A DNA stretch of 64,000 bases from Polycyclovorans sp964425915. Its GTDB lineage: Bacteria; Pseudomonadota; Gammaproteobacteria; Nevskiales; Nevskiaceae. The notes under the pieces are model-generated. The model saw only the letters and a program-made list of their open reading frames with translations. It had not been told where the DNA came from and did not search any database. Positions 25,273-34,467 of the stretch are shown one piece after another (position 1 is the stretch's first letter; every line of letters begins with the position of its first letter). Location of the stretch: the NCBI GenBank assembly GCA_964425915.1, contig CAYROO010000010.1, forward strand, positions 1-64,000, given 5' to 3'. Both the position numbers and the translations under genes were made by a program.

Positions 25273-26211
25273 CTACCGCACGGTGCCCGCTTCGACCGTG
25301 TCTTCGCGGTCTTCGTAACCGTAACTCCGGGCCAAGGCGCGGACCTCGGGATCAAACGCGGCGCCGTCATCACGCCAGGGCACCGGCCCCGCAAGCGAAT
25401 AGGGCGGTGCCGGTAGGGTGATGCCGTCCAGCACGGGATCCAGCACCTCCATCTCCAGACCACGCGGCGCCTCGGGCGGCCCGAACCCCGCAAATGGGCT
25501 GTCGGCTGCCGCCATCATCCGGTCGCACACCGCGGTCTCGACGGGCGCCAGGCCAAGCCCGGCGATCAGCGCCGACAGGGCCTGGTCCGGCTGCGACTGC
25601 AGGGATTCCATGCGCAGCATCCTGCGCTGTGCGGCGGGCCACCAGCGCTGCAGATTTCGCTGGCAGCGAAGCCAGGGCAACTGTGGTTCGATCGCGGCCG
25701 GCTGCGGTGAGCGTGCGTGGTCACGATAGTCGGCCGGGACAAACACTTGCGATGCCAGCCAGCGCGACCACACCACACCGTGTGGCAGCGGGTGCCGCAG
25801 GCAGTGAACGAGGTCCGCCTGCGGCGCCAACGCCTGCCAGCGCAACAGTTCATGGGGCCGCAGGGCGCTTTCACTGTCCGGGATCACCAATCGGCGGGGC
25901 GCCACGGCGGCCGCCAGTGCAGCCAACACATCGGCGGTACGCTGATTCGAGCGCTGCTGCAGCCAGTCCCGAGCGGCCGCGATGCCGCGCGCATTCTGGC
26001 CGCCGGTCAGGTGCTCAGCGATGGCGCGCAGCAACCCGTCGGCGATGGGGGCCTGACTGATCGCAAAGATTTCGAGCAAGGCATCCACCCGCTCTGCGAG
26101 GCCCAGCCTAAGCTCTGGCATCGGCGCCAGCTGCGGATGCGACCCCAGCATCTGTGCCAGCAGCGACGTGCCCGAGAACGGCGCGCCGAACACCAGGATG
26201 GGTGCGCTCAT
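25273..26211 (-). CDS. Sulfotransferase family protein
   Basis: A 312-aa PAPS-dependent sulfotransferase-like protein. The 5'-phosphosulfate-binding loop is FGAPFSGTSLLAQMLGSHP at residues 8-26, and HCLRHPLPHGVVWSRW supplies the probable 3'-phosphate-binding Arg/Ser region. It would transfer sulfate from PAPS to a hydroxyl or amine of a lipid, glycan or peptide in the cytoplasm. Its ATG overlaps the previous stop (ATGA), so it is coupled to the propeller gene. In this export operon, convergent to a lipid synthase, sulfation of that lipid is an attractive but untested idea. Confidence 0.75.
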   Translation of the reverse strand: MSAPILVFGAPFSGTSLLAQMLGSHPQLAPMPELRLGLAERVDALLEIFAISQAPIADGLLRAIAEHLTGGQNARGIAAARDWLQQRSNQRTADVLAALAAAVAPRRLVIPDSESALRPHELLRWQALAPQADLVHCLRHPLPHGVVWSRWLASQVFVPADYRDHARSPQPAAIEPQLPWLRCQRNLQRWWPAAQRRMLRMESLQSQPDQALSALIAGLGLAPVETAVCDRMMAAADSPFAGFGPPEAPRGLEMEVLDPVLDGITLPAPPYSLAGPVPWRDDGAAFDPEVRALARSYGYEDREDTVEAGTVR

Positions 26212-27695
26212 CGCCAGCCTCCAGGCCGCCCGAGCCAGATCTCACAGCCACCGCGATGGTTGTCGATGTAATGCCAGTCGCCACCCGTCTGCTGCTGGGC
26301 GATGGTGGGCCCGTAGGGGTTGGCGGTGGCGACGAATAGCCCATGCGGCGTCGACGCAAAATTGCGGATGCCCCAGTTGTAGCGGTTACCAAAGGCGTTG
26401 CGGGTCACCGGCTGCCAATGCTCGCCATCGGCGCTGCGCCAGACCTCGGCGCCCCCCAGGTGGGTGGTCAGCCAGTCCCTGCCCCACAAATCGAGTAGGG
26501 CCACCGCGTCGGGCGGCCAGGTGTGCAGCGGCAGATAGGCCAGGTTCTGGCCCCAGCTGAAGGTTCCGGCGTAGAGCCAGCCGTCATGCACGACCATGCG
26601 CCACACATAGCCGTTGAACAGCTTCTCGAAACCCGGCCCCAGCCCCGACAGCGGGTAACGCAGACCCTGGGGTGTGCTGCGCGACTCGCCGACGATCAGC
26701 TCCCAGCGGTCATCGGGCCAGACGCGAATGATCTCAGCAGCGGCTGGGCCGATGCCCGTGGCGCGGTGAAAGCCACCGTTGAGCACCCCGGTGCCGACAT
26801 AGAGCGCGCCGCGAAACGCGCAAAGCGAGACGCCCACTTCGTTAAAGACACCCCGCCCGGCGCCGCGCGCCAGCACCCGGGTCCAGCGATAGGGCAAGTC
26901 ACCGCCTGCGGTCTTCCATAACTCGAAGCCGGTCTTGGGGTTGACGGTGGCGGCGTAGAGGTGGCCGTTAAACTCCTCCATCTCGAAGACGGTGACGTTG
27001 GCCTTGCTGCCGAAGCCCTCCTCATTGGCGGCCTGCCAGTCGGCACTCTGAATGTCGTCCGTCGCATAGATGGTGGAGTCGGAGCCGATACTGTCGGAAA
27101 TCTTGCGGGCGCCCTGCGATGAGCTGGTCGGCGTGGTGTGGACACGCCCCTGAAACACCTGCAGGGTCCGAAAGGACCGCACTGCCGGGCTGAAAGGCGG
27201 ACGCGCGGCCGGCGCAAAGTGACGGCCGTCCTCGCTGCGCAGAATATCCGGCGGATCGGTCAGCTGTGGCGCCCAGGTCGACACATACAGGCAGGGCTTA
27301 TGGTCGCTGGCGCCCTGAAAAACGCCGATACCGCGGTAGCCGATGTAGCGCGGCACCTGCAGGTTGCCGCGGCTCGCTGGCACCAGTGGCGCCTGGTACA
27401 CGCGGGTCCACTGATCCTCGGCCGGATCAAAACACCAGATCTCCGCCTGTCGCGGAATGTCGTAGATGAAGTCCGGACTATCGACCGGCCAGGGCCGAAT
27501 ATCCGGACGCAGCTGGTTCCACTTGTGGGCCGGGATGATCGCCCGGGTGGTGCCGACATACACCCGCCCTTCGAACACGGCCATGCTGTGGGCATAGTGA
27601 TTCTGCCCATCGCCAAAGCCGTTGGGGCCGGTCAGACGGAAATCGGCCTCGCCAAGCCCGGCGGCCTCCGGGATGTCGGTGCTCAGGGCAGCCAC
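26208..27695 (-). CDS. Uncharacterised beta-propeller-like protein
   Basis: A 495-aa protein I cannot assign to a named family. It contains repeated blade-like units of about 45-60 residues with patterns such as VFEGRVYVGT, FNGHLYAATVN, FRGALYVGTG, HDGWLYAGTF and HGLFVATAN, each followed by a polar/aromatic stretch with W. This is the signature of a Kelch- or WD-like propeller. No signal peptide is seen from the GTG at 27695. It overlaps the HlyD-type gene by 13 bp and the sulfotransferase by 4 bp, so all three are translated together. A scaffold or substrate-recognition role is possible. Confidence 0.65.
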   Translation of the reverse strand: MAALSTDIPEAAGLGEADFRLTGPNGFGDGQNHYAHSMAVFEGRVYVGTTRAIIPAHKWNQLRPDIRPWPVDSPDFIYDIPRQAEIWCFDPAEDQWTRVYQAPLVPASRGNLQVPRYIGYRGIGVFQGASDHKPCLYVSTWAPQLTDPPDILRSEDGRHFAPAARPPFSPAVRSFRTLQVFQGRVHTTPTSSSQGARKISDSIGSDSTIYATDDIQSADWQAANEEGFGSKANVTVFEMEEFNGHLYAATVNPKTGFELWKTAGGDLPYRWTRVLARGAGRGVFNEVGVSLCAFRGALYVGTGVLNGGFHRATGIGPAAAEIIRVWPDDRWELIVGESRSTPQGLRYPLSGLGPGFEKLFNGYVWRMVVHDGWLYAGTFSWGQNLAYLPLHTWPPDAVALLDLWGRDWLTTHLGGAEVWRSADGEHWQPVTRNAFGNRYNWGIRNFASTPHGLFVATANPYGPTIAQQQTGGDWHYIDNHRGGCEIWLGRPGGWR

Positions 27696-30034
27696 GACCA
27701 GACTTCGACAAACAGGAATCGCCAGAGCGCACGAGTGAACACCACCAGCGCGATGTGGCGCTCGCCGGTGGCCTTGCCGACCCCCGTCATCCCCGATTTC
27801 AGCCGCTGCTCCTCATCCTGGAGCGCGATCTGTACACGGACCACCTTGCCGTAACGGGATGCCTCGGCGGCCGGCGCGATGGCCGTGACCTCACCGTCGA
27901 ACTCGGTGCCCGGATAGGCCCACACCTTGGCGGTCGCCGGACGCCCAACGGCCACCTCGCCGACCGCGGACTCCGGCAGTTTGATTTCCGCCTGGCGCAG
28001 GCCGGCATCCTCGATGACCGCGAGCACTTCGCCGCGCTCCAGATAACGGCCCACTGCGAACTGCAGCCCGCTCGATACCACCCGCCCCGCGATCGGCGCC
28101 GTCAGCTCGGTTTGCGACAGCTGCTCCCGATGGAAGGCCAGCAAGGCCTCCTCGCGAGCAATCTGCGCCTGCACCGCATTGATGTTTTCGTCGCGCGCCG
28201 GGCTGGTCAGCAATTCCAGGGCGCGCTGCGCCTCGGCCAGCAATTGGGCATCGACTTCAGCGGTGCCGCGGGCGCGATCGAAGTCCTCGACGCTGACGCC
28301 GCCCTGCCGATAGGCGCGCGCCAACCGGTCGGCGCTGCTGCGGGAAAACTCATTGCGCTTGGTGAGCGTGGCGACGCGGCTACGCGCCACTTCGATTTCT
28401 TCCTCCCGAGCCCCCTTTTCCAGCAGGGTCAGGTCGGCACGCAACTGCGCCAGATTGGCCTCACTGGCGGCGACCTTGGCACGCTGCTCCGCATCGGCAA
28501 TACGCACCAGCGGCTGCCCGGCAGCGACCATGTCGCCTTCGGCGACCAGCACCTCGCGGATATCGCCGGGCACCAGCGCGCGCACGTCGGCACGCGCCTG
28601 CGGCAGGATCTCCAGGTCGCCACTGGGCTCATAGCGGTAAGGAAACAGGCAGAGCAACAGAATGCCGCCGAAGATGAACCCTTGCCGCCGCGTCGGCCGC
28701 CAGGCTTTCAGCTGCTGCCAGCGTGTATCCCAGCCCAGACCGTCTCGCGGCATCGGCGGCCGCCCCAATTGCTTGAACATGACTACCCCTATCACCGCGA
28801 GGATTGCAAGAAAACCCAGACCGCCCGTGACGTCGATCAATGCGGGCGCCGAGTAGCGCCCGATCAACAGCAACACCAGGGAACCGAACAGAAAAGTGGC
28901 GATGTAGTACGCCCGCAGCCACCGCTGCGTCAGCGGGCGCAATTGCTGCTGCCATGGCCGGCTTTTGCCGAGAATGGCGAAAAAGGACTGCTGCTTGAGG
29001 TCCGGCATGCCGACCCAATGCGACAGGAAGGCGTAGCCATCGTAGCGGGCCAGCGGGTTCGCCCGCACCAGCACCGAGGTGGCGATGAGGACCATCAAGG
29101 CGGTAAGGCTCTCGGTCAGCGCCCCACCCTCGCGAAACTGCACCAACCAGACCAGCATGAGCAGACCCATCAGCGCCAGGCTGCCGGTCACCGGCGCGGC
29201 GATGATGCGCAGTCTGACGGATCGCCGGCTGAGCTCGGGAATCCCCCGGGTATCGACCTTGATGACGGGCACCGGCGGCCGGCCCCAGCTCAGTCCCACG
29301 CGCGGCGCAGCTGCACAAAGTCGCGCCACCGCATAGGCACAGCTGGCCTGCGACACCAGGTTGATCAGGACCACCCCTGATGGCAGAGACCACCACAGGC
29401 CACCGCTCTGAACGTGCTGAACAGCCGCGTCCCACCAAACCATCCGGTGTCCCCACACGGCAGCCAGCAGCAGTATCAACACCATCAGCCCCAGCAGGCC
29501 CGCAGATCGGCTGATCAGCGGCCAGGCAAACAGTCGTCCCAGTGCAACGAACGGCGCGGCCGCCAGCGGCCGGTCCAAGGCACTGTCGTGGCCGGCACCC
29601 ACATAGAACTTGTGAAGCCCCCCCACCAGTGCCGGCTGCGCTAACGACCCCGGCACCGTCGACGGCACCAGGGCTGCCGCGCGGTTGGCGCGAATCGGGC
29701 GGCCACGACGTTCGGCTTCGTTCCAGGCCAGCGTATTGCGGGGCACCGGAATCGGCTCCAGCCGTCCCGGCGCCAGCAGTGCATGCTGTCCGAGCCAGGC
29801 CTCGATGTCGCGACATCGCGACGGGTCGATCCCGGCCTCCGCCGCCATCGCCCAGCGCTGTTCCGGGGCACGGGCGCCGTTGAGGGCTTCGGCGACCCGC
29901 TGCACGCTGCGATCGTCGGCAGGCCAGGCTTCCGACAACTGCAGCCGCCGGCCGAGCTCATCGACCGGAATGCGCAGGCTGAGATAGCGCGACGCAGCGC
30001 TCACGGCGTGCCGGGTACGCGGACTGGCGTCCAT
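27683..30034 (-). CDS. Peptidase-M50-like membrane domain fused to HlyD adaptor
   Basis: A 783-aa membrane protein. Residues 1-160 are a cytoplasmic region; about 165-440 hold several transmembrane helices laid out like site-2-protease (M50) domains, including NPLARYDGY (326-334), which matches the NPxxRxDGY motif. About 455-780 form a HlyD-type membrane-fusion arm: one TM (FGGILLLCLF), a lipoyl/barrel-sandwich half, a coiled coil and TAPIAGRVVSSG. The position of the zinc motif HExxH is VSQASCAYA (227-235), so the protease site is lost. It is located directly after tolC (19 bp) and probably links an inner-membrane step to TolC for export. Confidence 0.78.
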   Translation of the reverse strand: MDASPRTRHAVSAASRYLSLRIPVDELGRRLQLSEAWPADDRSVQRVAEALNGARAPEQRWAMAAEAGIDPSRCRDIEAWLGQHALLAPGRLEPIPVPRNTLAWNEAERRGRPIRANRAAALVPSTVPGSLAQPALVGGLHKFYVGAGHDSALDRPLAAAPFVALGRLFAWPLISRSAGLLGLMVLILLLAAVWGHRMVWWDAAVQHVQSGGLWWSLPSGVVLINLVSQASCAYAVARLCAAAPRVGLSWGRPPVPVIKVDTRGIPELSRRSVRLRIIAAPVTGSLALMGLLMLVWLVQFREGGALTESLTALMVLIATSVLVRANPLARYDGYAFLSHWVGMPDLKQQSFFAILGKSRPWQQQLRPLTQRWLRAYYIATFLFGSLVLLLIGRYSAPALIDVTGGLGFLAILAVIGVVMFKQLGRPPMPRDGLGWDTRWQQLKAWRPTRRQGFIFGGILLLCLFPYRYEPSGDLEILPQARADVRALVPGDIREVLVAEGDMVAAGQPLVRIADAEQRAKVAASEANLAQLRADLTLLEKGAREEEIEVARSRVATLTKRNEFSRSSADRLARAYRQGGVSVEDFDRARGTAEVDAQLLAEAQRALELLTSPARDENINAVQAQIAREEALLAFHREQLSQTELTAPIAGRVVSSGLQFAVGRYLERGEVLAVIEDAGLRQAEIKLPESAVGEVAVGRPATAKVWAYPGTEFDGEVTAIAPAAEASRYGKVVRVQIALQDEEQRLKSGMTGVGKATGERHIALVVFTRALWRFLFVEVWSWLP

Positions 30035-30053
30035 GGACGTCCGACGTCGGCCA

Positions 30054-31442
30054 TCAGGGCGTGAGCGCGACGGCGCCCGACAGCAAGCGGTTGAGATGAA
30101 CCGCGTCGGCCGCGACCAAGGTGCCGGCAGCCTGCTTCAGCGCCAATGACTGCAATAGCAGCTCGTAGCGCAGAGCCTGGTAGCGCACCTCCGCCGCAAA
30201 GCGCTGCTCCAGTGCGTTGAACACATCGGCACTGGTCCGGGTGCCGGCCTCGAAACCGGCACGCGTCCCGGACTCGGCAAGTCGGGCGGCCTCCACCGCA
30301 TCCTGCAATGCGCTGACCTGTTGTTGCGCCGCCATCATGCCAAGAAATGCCTTGCGTGCGGCGAACACCGCATCGGTCTGCGCCTGTTCCAGGGCTGCTT
30401 CGGCGCGGATCCGCTGGAGGTCGGCCTGATCGATAACCGCACTGAGCTGCCCGCCCGAGAACAGCGGCATTGCGGCCCGCAGACCGATCCGCGCTTCTCG
30501 CTCGTCACGCTCGCCGGCGAGCCCGCCGCCGGCATCAATCTGATAGGCGGCTCCGACAATATCCAAGGTGGGCCAGCGGCCGCGGTGCGCCTTACGGACA
30601 TCCAGTTCCGCCAACCGCAAGGACAGCGCAGCCTGCAACACCTGCGGGTTGTCAGTGCGGGCACGCTCGACCCAGGCGTACTCGTCGGGCGGATTCGGCA
30701 GCAGGCCGTTGAAGCTGGGCGACAGGCCCAGAATACGCGCATCGCGGCGGCCGGCCGCGGCATGAAGGCGGCGGGTGGCGATGCGGGCATCCGACTCCAC
30801 CTCCGTCCGCCTCGCCACCGCCAGCTTCACTGCCGCCTCGGCATACTGGCGTTCCGCCTCGGTGGTGAGCCCGGCATCGGCCTGACTGACCACCTGGTCC
30901 CGTTGCTGACGCACCGCACTCAAGCGGGCCTTGGCCAATCCCACCGCTTCCTGGGCCGCCAGTGCACCGAAGTAGGCCTCCGCTACGTCCAGCAGCAAGC
31001 CGCTGCGTTGCGCCTTCAGCGCCAGTTGCGATTGCTGTTCCCGCACTTCGGCCTGATCGAGCTCGGCCCACAGAGTGGGCTGCACGACGGCCTGGCTGAG
31101 GTTGACCCCGTAAAGATACCGCTCGTATTCGTCTTCGCGGTCGACGTCAACGATGCCGAAATAATCACCGGTGATGGATTCATCGACATAGGCGCCCTCG
31201 GCAAACGCCGAGAGTTGCGGCAACAGCTTGCCGCGCGCACGCTCGATGCCGCGGGCGGCCACCGCCGCCAGGGCGTCCGCACTGCGAGCGTCAGGGTGGT
31301 TCCGCAGGGCATCACCGTAGTAGCTGACCAGGTCCGCGGTGTCCTCCGCTGCCACTGCCAGCGGTGCCAGCAGGATCGACAACACCATCAGCAGCACGCG
31401 ACGTTGCCCGCCCCGGGCGGTGCCCCAGCAATATTCAGCCAT
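30054..31442 (-). CDS. TolC-family outer-membrane efflux protein
   Basis: A 462-aa TolC-like channel. It has a signal peptide (hydrophobic stretch VLLMVLSILLAPLAVAAED) and then two internally similar helical halves rich in Ala/Gln/Glu with heptads, as expected for the periplasmic tunnel, and strand segments such as YERYLYGVNLSQAVV. The start at 31442 gives an n-region with RR; an ATG at 31388 is an alternative. It is the first gene of the five-gene minus-strand operon, which has its own HlyD-type adaptor but no separate ABC or RND pump, so the energy source for export is unclear. Confidence 0.88.
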   Translation of the reverse strand: MAEYCWGTARGGQRRVLLMVLSILLAPLAVAAEDTADLVSYYGDALRNHPDARSADALAAVAARGIERARGKLLPQLSAFAEGAYVDESITGDYFGIVDVDREDEYERYLYGVNLSQAVVQPTLWAELDQAEVREQQSQLALKAQRSGLLLDVAEAYFGALAAQEAVGLAKARLSAVRQQRDQVVSQADAGLTTEAERQYAEAAVKLAVARRTEVESDARIATRRLHAAAGRRDARILGLSPSFNGLLPNPPDEYAWVERARTDNPQVLQAALSLRLAELDVRKAHRGRWPTLDIVGAAYQIDAGGGLAGERDEREARIGLRAAMPLFSGGQLSAVIDQADLQRIRAEAALEQAQTDAVFAARKAFLGMMAAQQQVSALQDAVEAARLAESGTRAGFEAGTRTSADVFNALEQRFAAEVRYQALRYELLLQSLALKQAAGTLVAADAVHLNRLLSGAVALTP

Positions 31443-31615
31443 GTCGTTCGTTCATTGGTAGGTCCCCGGTGCCCGCGCTCTGGCCACCAGGAGCGCGCTA
31501 GCTTGCCTCAAGTCGTCAAGCGAAAATGTAAGACAATGCCGTGATCATCGGACTCGTCGCCGAGCCGGTCCCCGGCCGGTGCAGGATACCGAGATTGCCG
31601 TTGGAGGGCATATCT

Positions 31616-31975
31616 ATGTGGCCATTGCTGTTGATATTTGCTGTCGCCATCGCCGCCCTGGGCTGGCGTCTGCGTCAGCTTTCCCGGCTGATGAGCCGGA
31701 TGGAAACCGAGCTTTCAGCGCTGGCGGGCGCCCGAGCGTTGGAGGGTCCGGACGTCGAGGCATTGCTGGCGCCGGAGCGTCCCAGCCTCATCACCATCGA
31801 GATCCTCAACCCGTTTGAACTGGCCATGCGCGAATCCAAGCTCGCCGGCACCTTCGGGTCGCTGGCACCGGCCCTGGTCCGCCAGGAAGTGCTGCGTCAG
31901 GCCACTCAGCGGGTGCGTCAGCAACTGGCCGAACAGGGCGTTGAAGCCGAGGTGCAGCTTGTTCGTGGCCGCTAG
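31616..31975 (+). CDS. Conserved membrane-anchored protein of unknown function
   Basis: A 119-aa protein. The start at 31616 is chosen because GGAGGG lies 7 bases upstream and the product then begins with one transmembrane helix (WPLLLIFAVAIAALGW). A short coiled coil (RLRQLSRLMSRMETELSAL) and a soluble C-terminal part with ITIEILNPFELAMRES follow. I recognise the IEILNPFELA pattern as recurring in gammaproteobacterial hypothetical proteins but know no function. It overlaps the next membrane-anchored gene. Confidence 0.7.
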   Translation: MWPLLLIFAVAIAALGWRLRQLSRLMSRMETELSALAGARALEGPDVEALLAPERPSLITIEILNPFELAMRESKLAGTFGSLAPALVRQEVLRQATQRVRQQLAEQGVEAEVQLVRGR

Positions 31976-32405
31976 TGCCGGGCTGCTGGCGGTCGGCCTG
32001 ATCGCGCTGCTGCTGGTGGAACGCGCCTTGTCGCGTCGCGCCCGGCACTGGGCGCGAATGGCAAGACGCCTGGCTGTGCGGGCCCACGATGCCGAGCTTC
32101 GCATCGAGCAACAGCAGCGGCTGGCGGACATGCAGCGCCGGGCCGAGCAGGCGGTGGAACAGACCAATGCCACGGTGCGCGCCATCCACCGCGGCATCGC
32201 CCGGATCCCCTTTGGCATCCTGTCGCGCTTACAGGCGACTCGGGCACCCGCACGCGTGGTGGAAGTGGTCCACGACGAAACCAGCGATGTGGTCTATGAC
32301 AGCATCTCGGCGGTGAATCGACTGGTCGGCGCCCAGGTCCGGCGAGGCCTGCGCCCCCAGGAAGACCTGCCGACACTGAAGTCCGATGATCCGCCCCCGC
32401 TATGA
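31965..32405 (+). CDS. Membrane-anchored coiled-coil protein, unknown function
   Basis: About 146 aa from a GTG at 31965 (a TTG at 31959 is also possible), overlapping the preceding stop. One N-terminal transmembrane helix (AGLLAVGLIALLLV) is followed by a long basic/heptad helix (ARRLAVRAHDAELRIEQQQRLADMQRRAEQ), then PFGILSRLQATRAPARVVEVVHDETSDVVYDSISAVNR. I do not recognise the family. With its neighbour it looks like a pair of inner-membrane anchored proteins that may interact through their helices. Confidence 0.6.
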   Translation: MAASAGLLAVGLIALLLVERALSRRARHWARMARRLAVRAHDAELRIEQQQRLADMQRRAEQAVEQTNATVRAIHRGIARIPFGILSRLQATRAPARVVEVVHDETSDVVYDSISAVNRLVGAQVRRGLRPQEDLPTLKSDDPPPL

Positions 32406-32435
32406 TCCAGCCTCCGCTTCCATCCGCACCTCGCC

Positions 32436-32984
32436 ATGACCGCCCATGCACGCTACGCACCCATCAGCATCGCCCTGCACTGGTTCATGCTGCTGTTGTT
32501 GGCGGCCACCTACGCGTGCATTGAACTGCGCGAGCTGTTTCCCCGCGGCAGCGACCCGCGCGAGCTGATCAAGACCTGGCATTTCATGTTGGGCCTGAGC
32601 GTTTTTCTGCTGGTGTGGGTCCGACTGCTGGCGCGCTGGCGCCACCCGGCACCGCCCATCATCCCGACCCCATCCCGCTGGCAGCAGAGACTGGCGGCCG
32701 CCATGCACATGGCGCTTTATGGCCTGATGCTGGGTATGCCAATCGGGGGCTGGCTGATCCTCAGTGCCGAAGGAAAGCCGGTCCCTTTCTTTGGCCTGAC
32801 CCTGCCGCCCCTGATGGGCCCGGATGCCGACACGGCCGAGCTGATCGAGGAGCTCCACGAAACCTTCGGGGTGATCGGCTACTGGCTGATCGGCCTGCAT
32901 GCCGCGGCCGGCCTCGTGCACCACTACCTTCTGCGGGACAATACGCTGGAGCGTATGCGCCCTCTTCGCAGGACCGAAGGATGA
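32436..32984 (+). CDS. Cytochrome b561-type membrane protein
   Basis: A 182-aa four-helix di-heme cytochrome b561/YodB-type protein. Candidate heme ligands are His15 (ALHWFML), His49 (TWHFML), His91 (AAMHMAL) and His154 (IGLHAAAG), each in a membrane helix. Such proteins move electrons from quinol to periplasmic acceptors. The DUF4266 lipoprotein gene starts on its stop (ATGA at 32981-32984), so it forms part of the b561-DUF4266-DUF3570-ApbE unit and may feed electrons to it. Confidence 0.85.
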   Translation: MTAHARYAPISIALHWFMLLLLAATYACIELRELFPRGSDPRELIKTWHFMLGLSVFLLVWVRLLARWRHPAPPIIPTPSRWQQRLAAAMHMALYGLMLGMPIGGWLILSAEGKPVPFFGLTLPPLMGPDADTAELIEELHETFGVIGYWLIGLHAAAGLVHHYLLRDNTLERMRPLRRTEG

Positions 32985-33214
32985 AGCGCGGACGTCACCC
33001 GATGCTGAACCGAACCGCCGTCGGCGCAGGCCTGGTGATGCTGCTCGGCGGCTGCGCCCCAGTGCAGCCCTGGCAGCGGGGCGACCTTGCCCGCGAGGAC
33101 ATGCAACTGATTTCCGATCGAGCCCAGGCGGCCTTCGAGGACCACGCCTATTTCAGCAAGGAGGGCTCGAGCGGTGGCCGCGGCTTTGGTGGTGGAGGTT
33201 GTGGATGCAACTGA
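32981..33214 (+). CDS. DUF4266 small lipoprotein (copy A)
   Basis: A 77-aa lipoprotein (70 aa if started at the ATG at 33002). Signal peptide with lipobox LLGGC, then APVQPWQRG, a conserved helix QAAFEDH, YFSKE, and a Gly-rich tail ending GGGGCGCN. The tail's two cysteines and the terminal Asn are kept exactly in the second copy at 35902-36114; after the lipobox 45 of 52 residues agree. The tail suggests metal, disulfide or another redox chemistry, or a modification site; none is established. It is coupled to cytochrome b561 (ATGA) and overlaps the DUF3570 gene by 10 bp. Confidence 0.85.
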   Translation: MKRGRHPMLNRTAVGAGLVMLLGGCAPVQPWQRGDLAREDMQLISDRAQAAFEDHAYFSKEGSSGGRGFGGGGCGCN

Positions 33215-34467
33215 GGCCGGGGCTACTGGGTGCCGCAGCTGCTGCGATGCTGGGCGCCCCTGAGGCCGCGCCGGCCGAAACCACCTGGGACGTCGACGCC
33301 GCAACATTGCTCTACAGCGAATTTGATGGCCGCGTCAGCGGCATCGAGTCTCGACTCCGAGGCGGTCGCGAACTCGACGACATCCGGCAGTTGAGCCTGG
33401 GCGCGACGGTTGACGTCCTGGTGGGCGCGTCCCCCAACGGGGCGCTGCCGGCGGACGCACCTCAAACCTTCTCGCGGCCATCCGGCAAGGGCGACTACAC
33501 GACGCAAGCCGGCGATCTGCCACTGGACGATACGTTTCAGGACACCCGACTCGCACTGGACGTGGCTTACCTGCACACACTTGACGTGCTTCGCGCCAAG
33601 GCGACCGGCTTTATCTCGGCCGAGTACGACTACCTCTCCATTGCCCTCGGTGGCGTCATCGCCAGAGACTTCAACCTCCGAAACACCACGGTGAGCCTCG
33701 GCATCAATGTGGCCCAGGACACACTGGATCCGGTGGGCGGCCCCCCGAAAGCGCTATCCATCATGCCCGCCCCCGGTCAGCCCACCGGCCGTACGGTGCG
33801 CACCCTGGAAAAGCAGGTCCACGACCTGCTGCTCAGCTTGACGCAGGTCCTCAGCGCGCAATCGCTACTGCAGGTCAGCTACTCCATGAGTCACGCACGT
33901 GGGTATCTGACCGACCCCTATAAGGTGCTGTCGGTGGTCGACGGCCAGGGTGCGCCGCTGCGTTACGCTTACGAGGGTCGGCCAGACCGCCGCCTCAAGC
34001 AGGCCGTCTACGCCCAGTACAAACAGCTCACCGCCGGCGCTAACGTGCTCGACACGTCGGCGCGGCTGATGCGTGATGACTGGGGCCTGCAGTCGTTGAC
34101 CCTGGATGTCAGCTTTCGATTCAACTTCAGGCCCGACCGCTATCTAGAACCCCATCTACGTTGGTACCGACAATCCGCCGCCGACTTTTATCGGCTCGCC
34201 TTGTTCGATGGCGAGGAGACAGCTTTGCGATTCGCCACTTCGGACCAACGCCTCGGTCGTTTCGATGCGATCACGCTGGGCCTGAAGTATGGCGGCCGGC
34301 TGCGCTCCGGTAATGACTGGAACATCCGGCTCGAGGGGTATACCCAGATTGCCGAGATCGCAGGCCTTTCCGCGCAAGCTGCGCAAGCGCTGGCAGCGCG
34401 AGCCATCGAGCCCGAACTCGACGCGGTGATGCTCAGCGCGGGATACCGGTTTCGCTGGACACCATGA
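33205..34467 (+). CDS. DUF3570 family exported protein (copy A)
   Basis: A 420-aa exported protein of the DUF3570 family with an Ala-rich signal peptide (about 1-24). It is rich in alternating polar/hydrophobic strands, and the last residues GYRFRW end in an aromatic like outer-membrane barrels, so an outer-membrane location is likely. A conserved segment TVDVLVGASPNG (residues 68-79) resembles the D-x-x-[ST]-G-A-[ST] flavinylation motif used by ApbE, with Val in place of the first Ser/Thr. The ATG at 33205 lies inside the DUF4266 gene; the stop overlaps the apbE start (ATGA). Confidence 0.82.
   Translation: MQLRPGLLGAAAAAMLGAPEAAPAETTWDVDAATLLYSEFDGRVSGIESRLRGGRELDDIRQLSLGATVDVLVGASPNGALPADAPQTFSRPSGKGDYTTQAGDLPLDDTFQDTRLALDVAYLHTLDVLRAKATGFISAEYDYLSIALGGVIARDFNLRNTTVSLGINVAQDTLDPVGGPPKALSIMPAPGQPTGRTVRTLEKQVHDLLLSLTQVLSAQSLLQVSYSMSHARGYLTDPYKVLSVVDGQGAPLRYAYEGRPDRRLKQAVYAQYKQLTAGANVLDTSARLMRDDWGLQSLTLDVSFRFNFRPDRYLEPHLRWYRQSAADFYRLALFDGEETALRFATSDQRLGRFDAITLGLKYGGRLRSGNDWNIRLEGYTQIAEIAGLSAQAAQALAARAIEPELDAVMLSAGYRFRWTP

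Noticed and set aside
27755..29380. Plus-strand open frame of 541 aa opposite the HlyD-type gene
   Set aside because: No recognisable domain; the minus-strand coding sequence has clear membrane helices and a HlyD arm.
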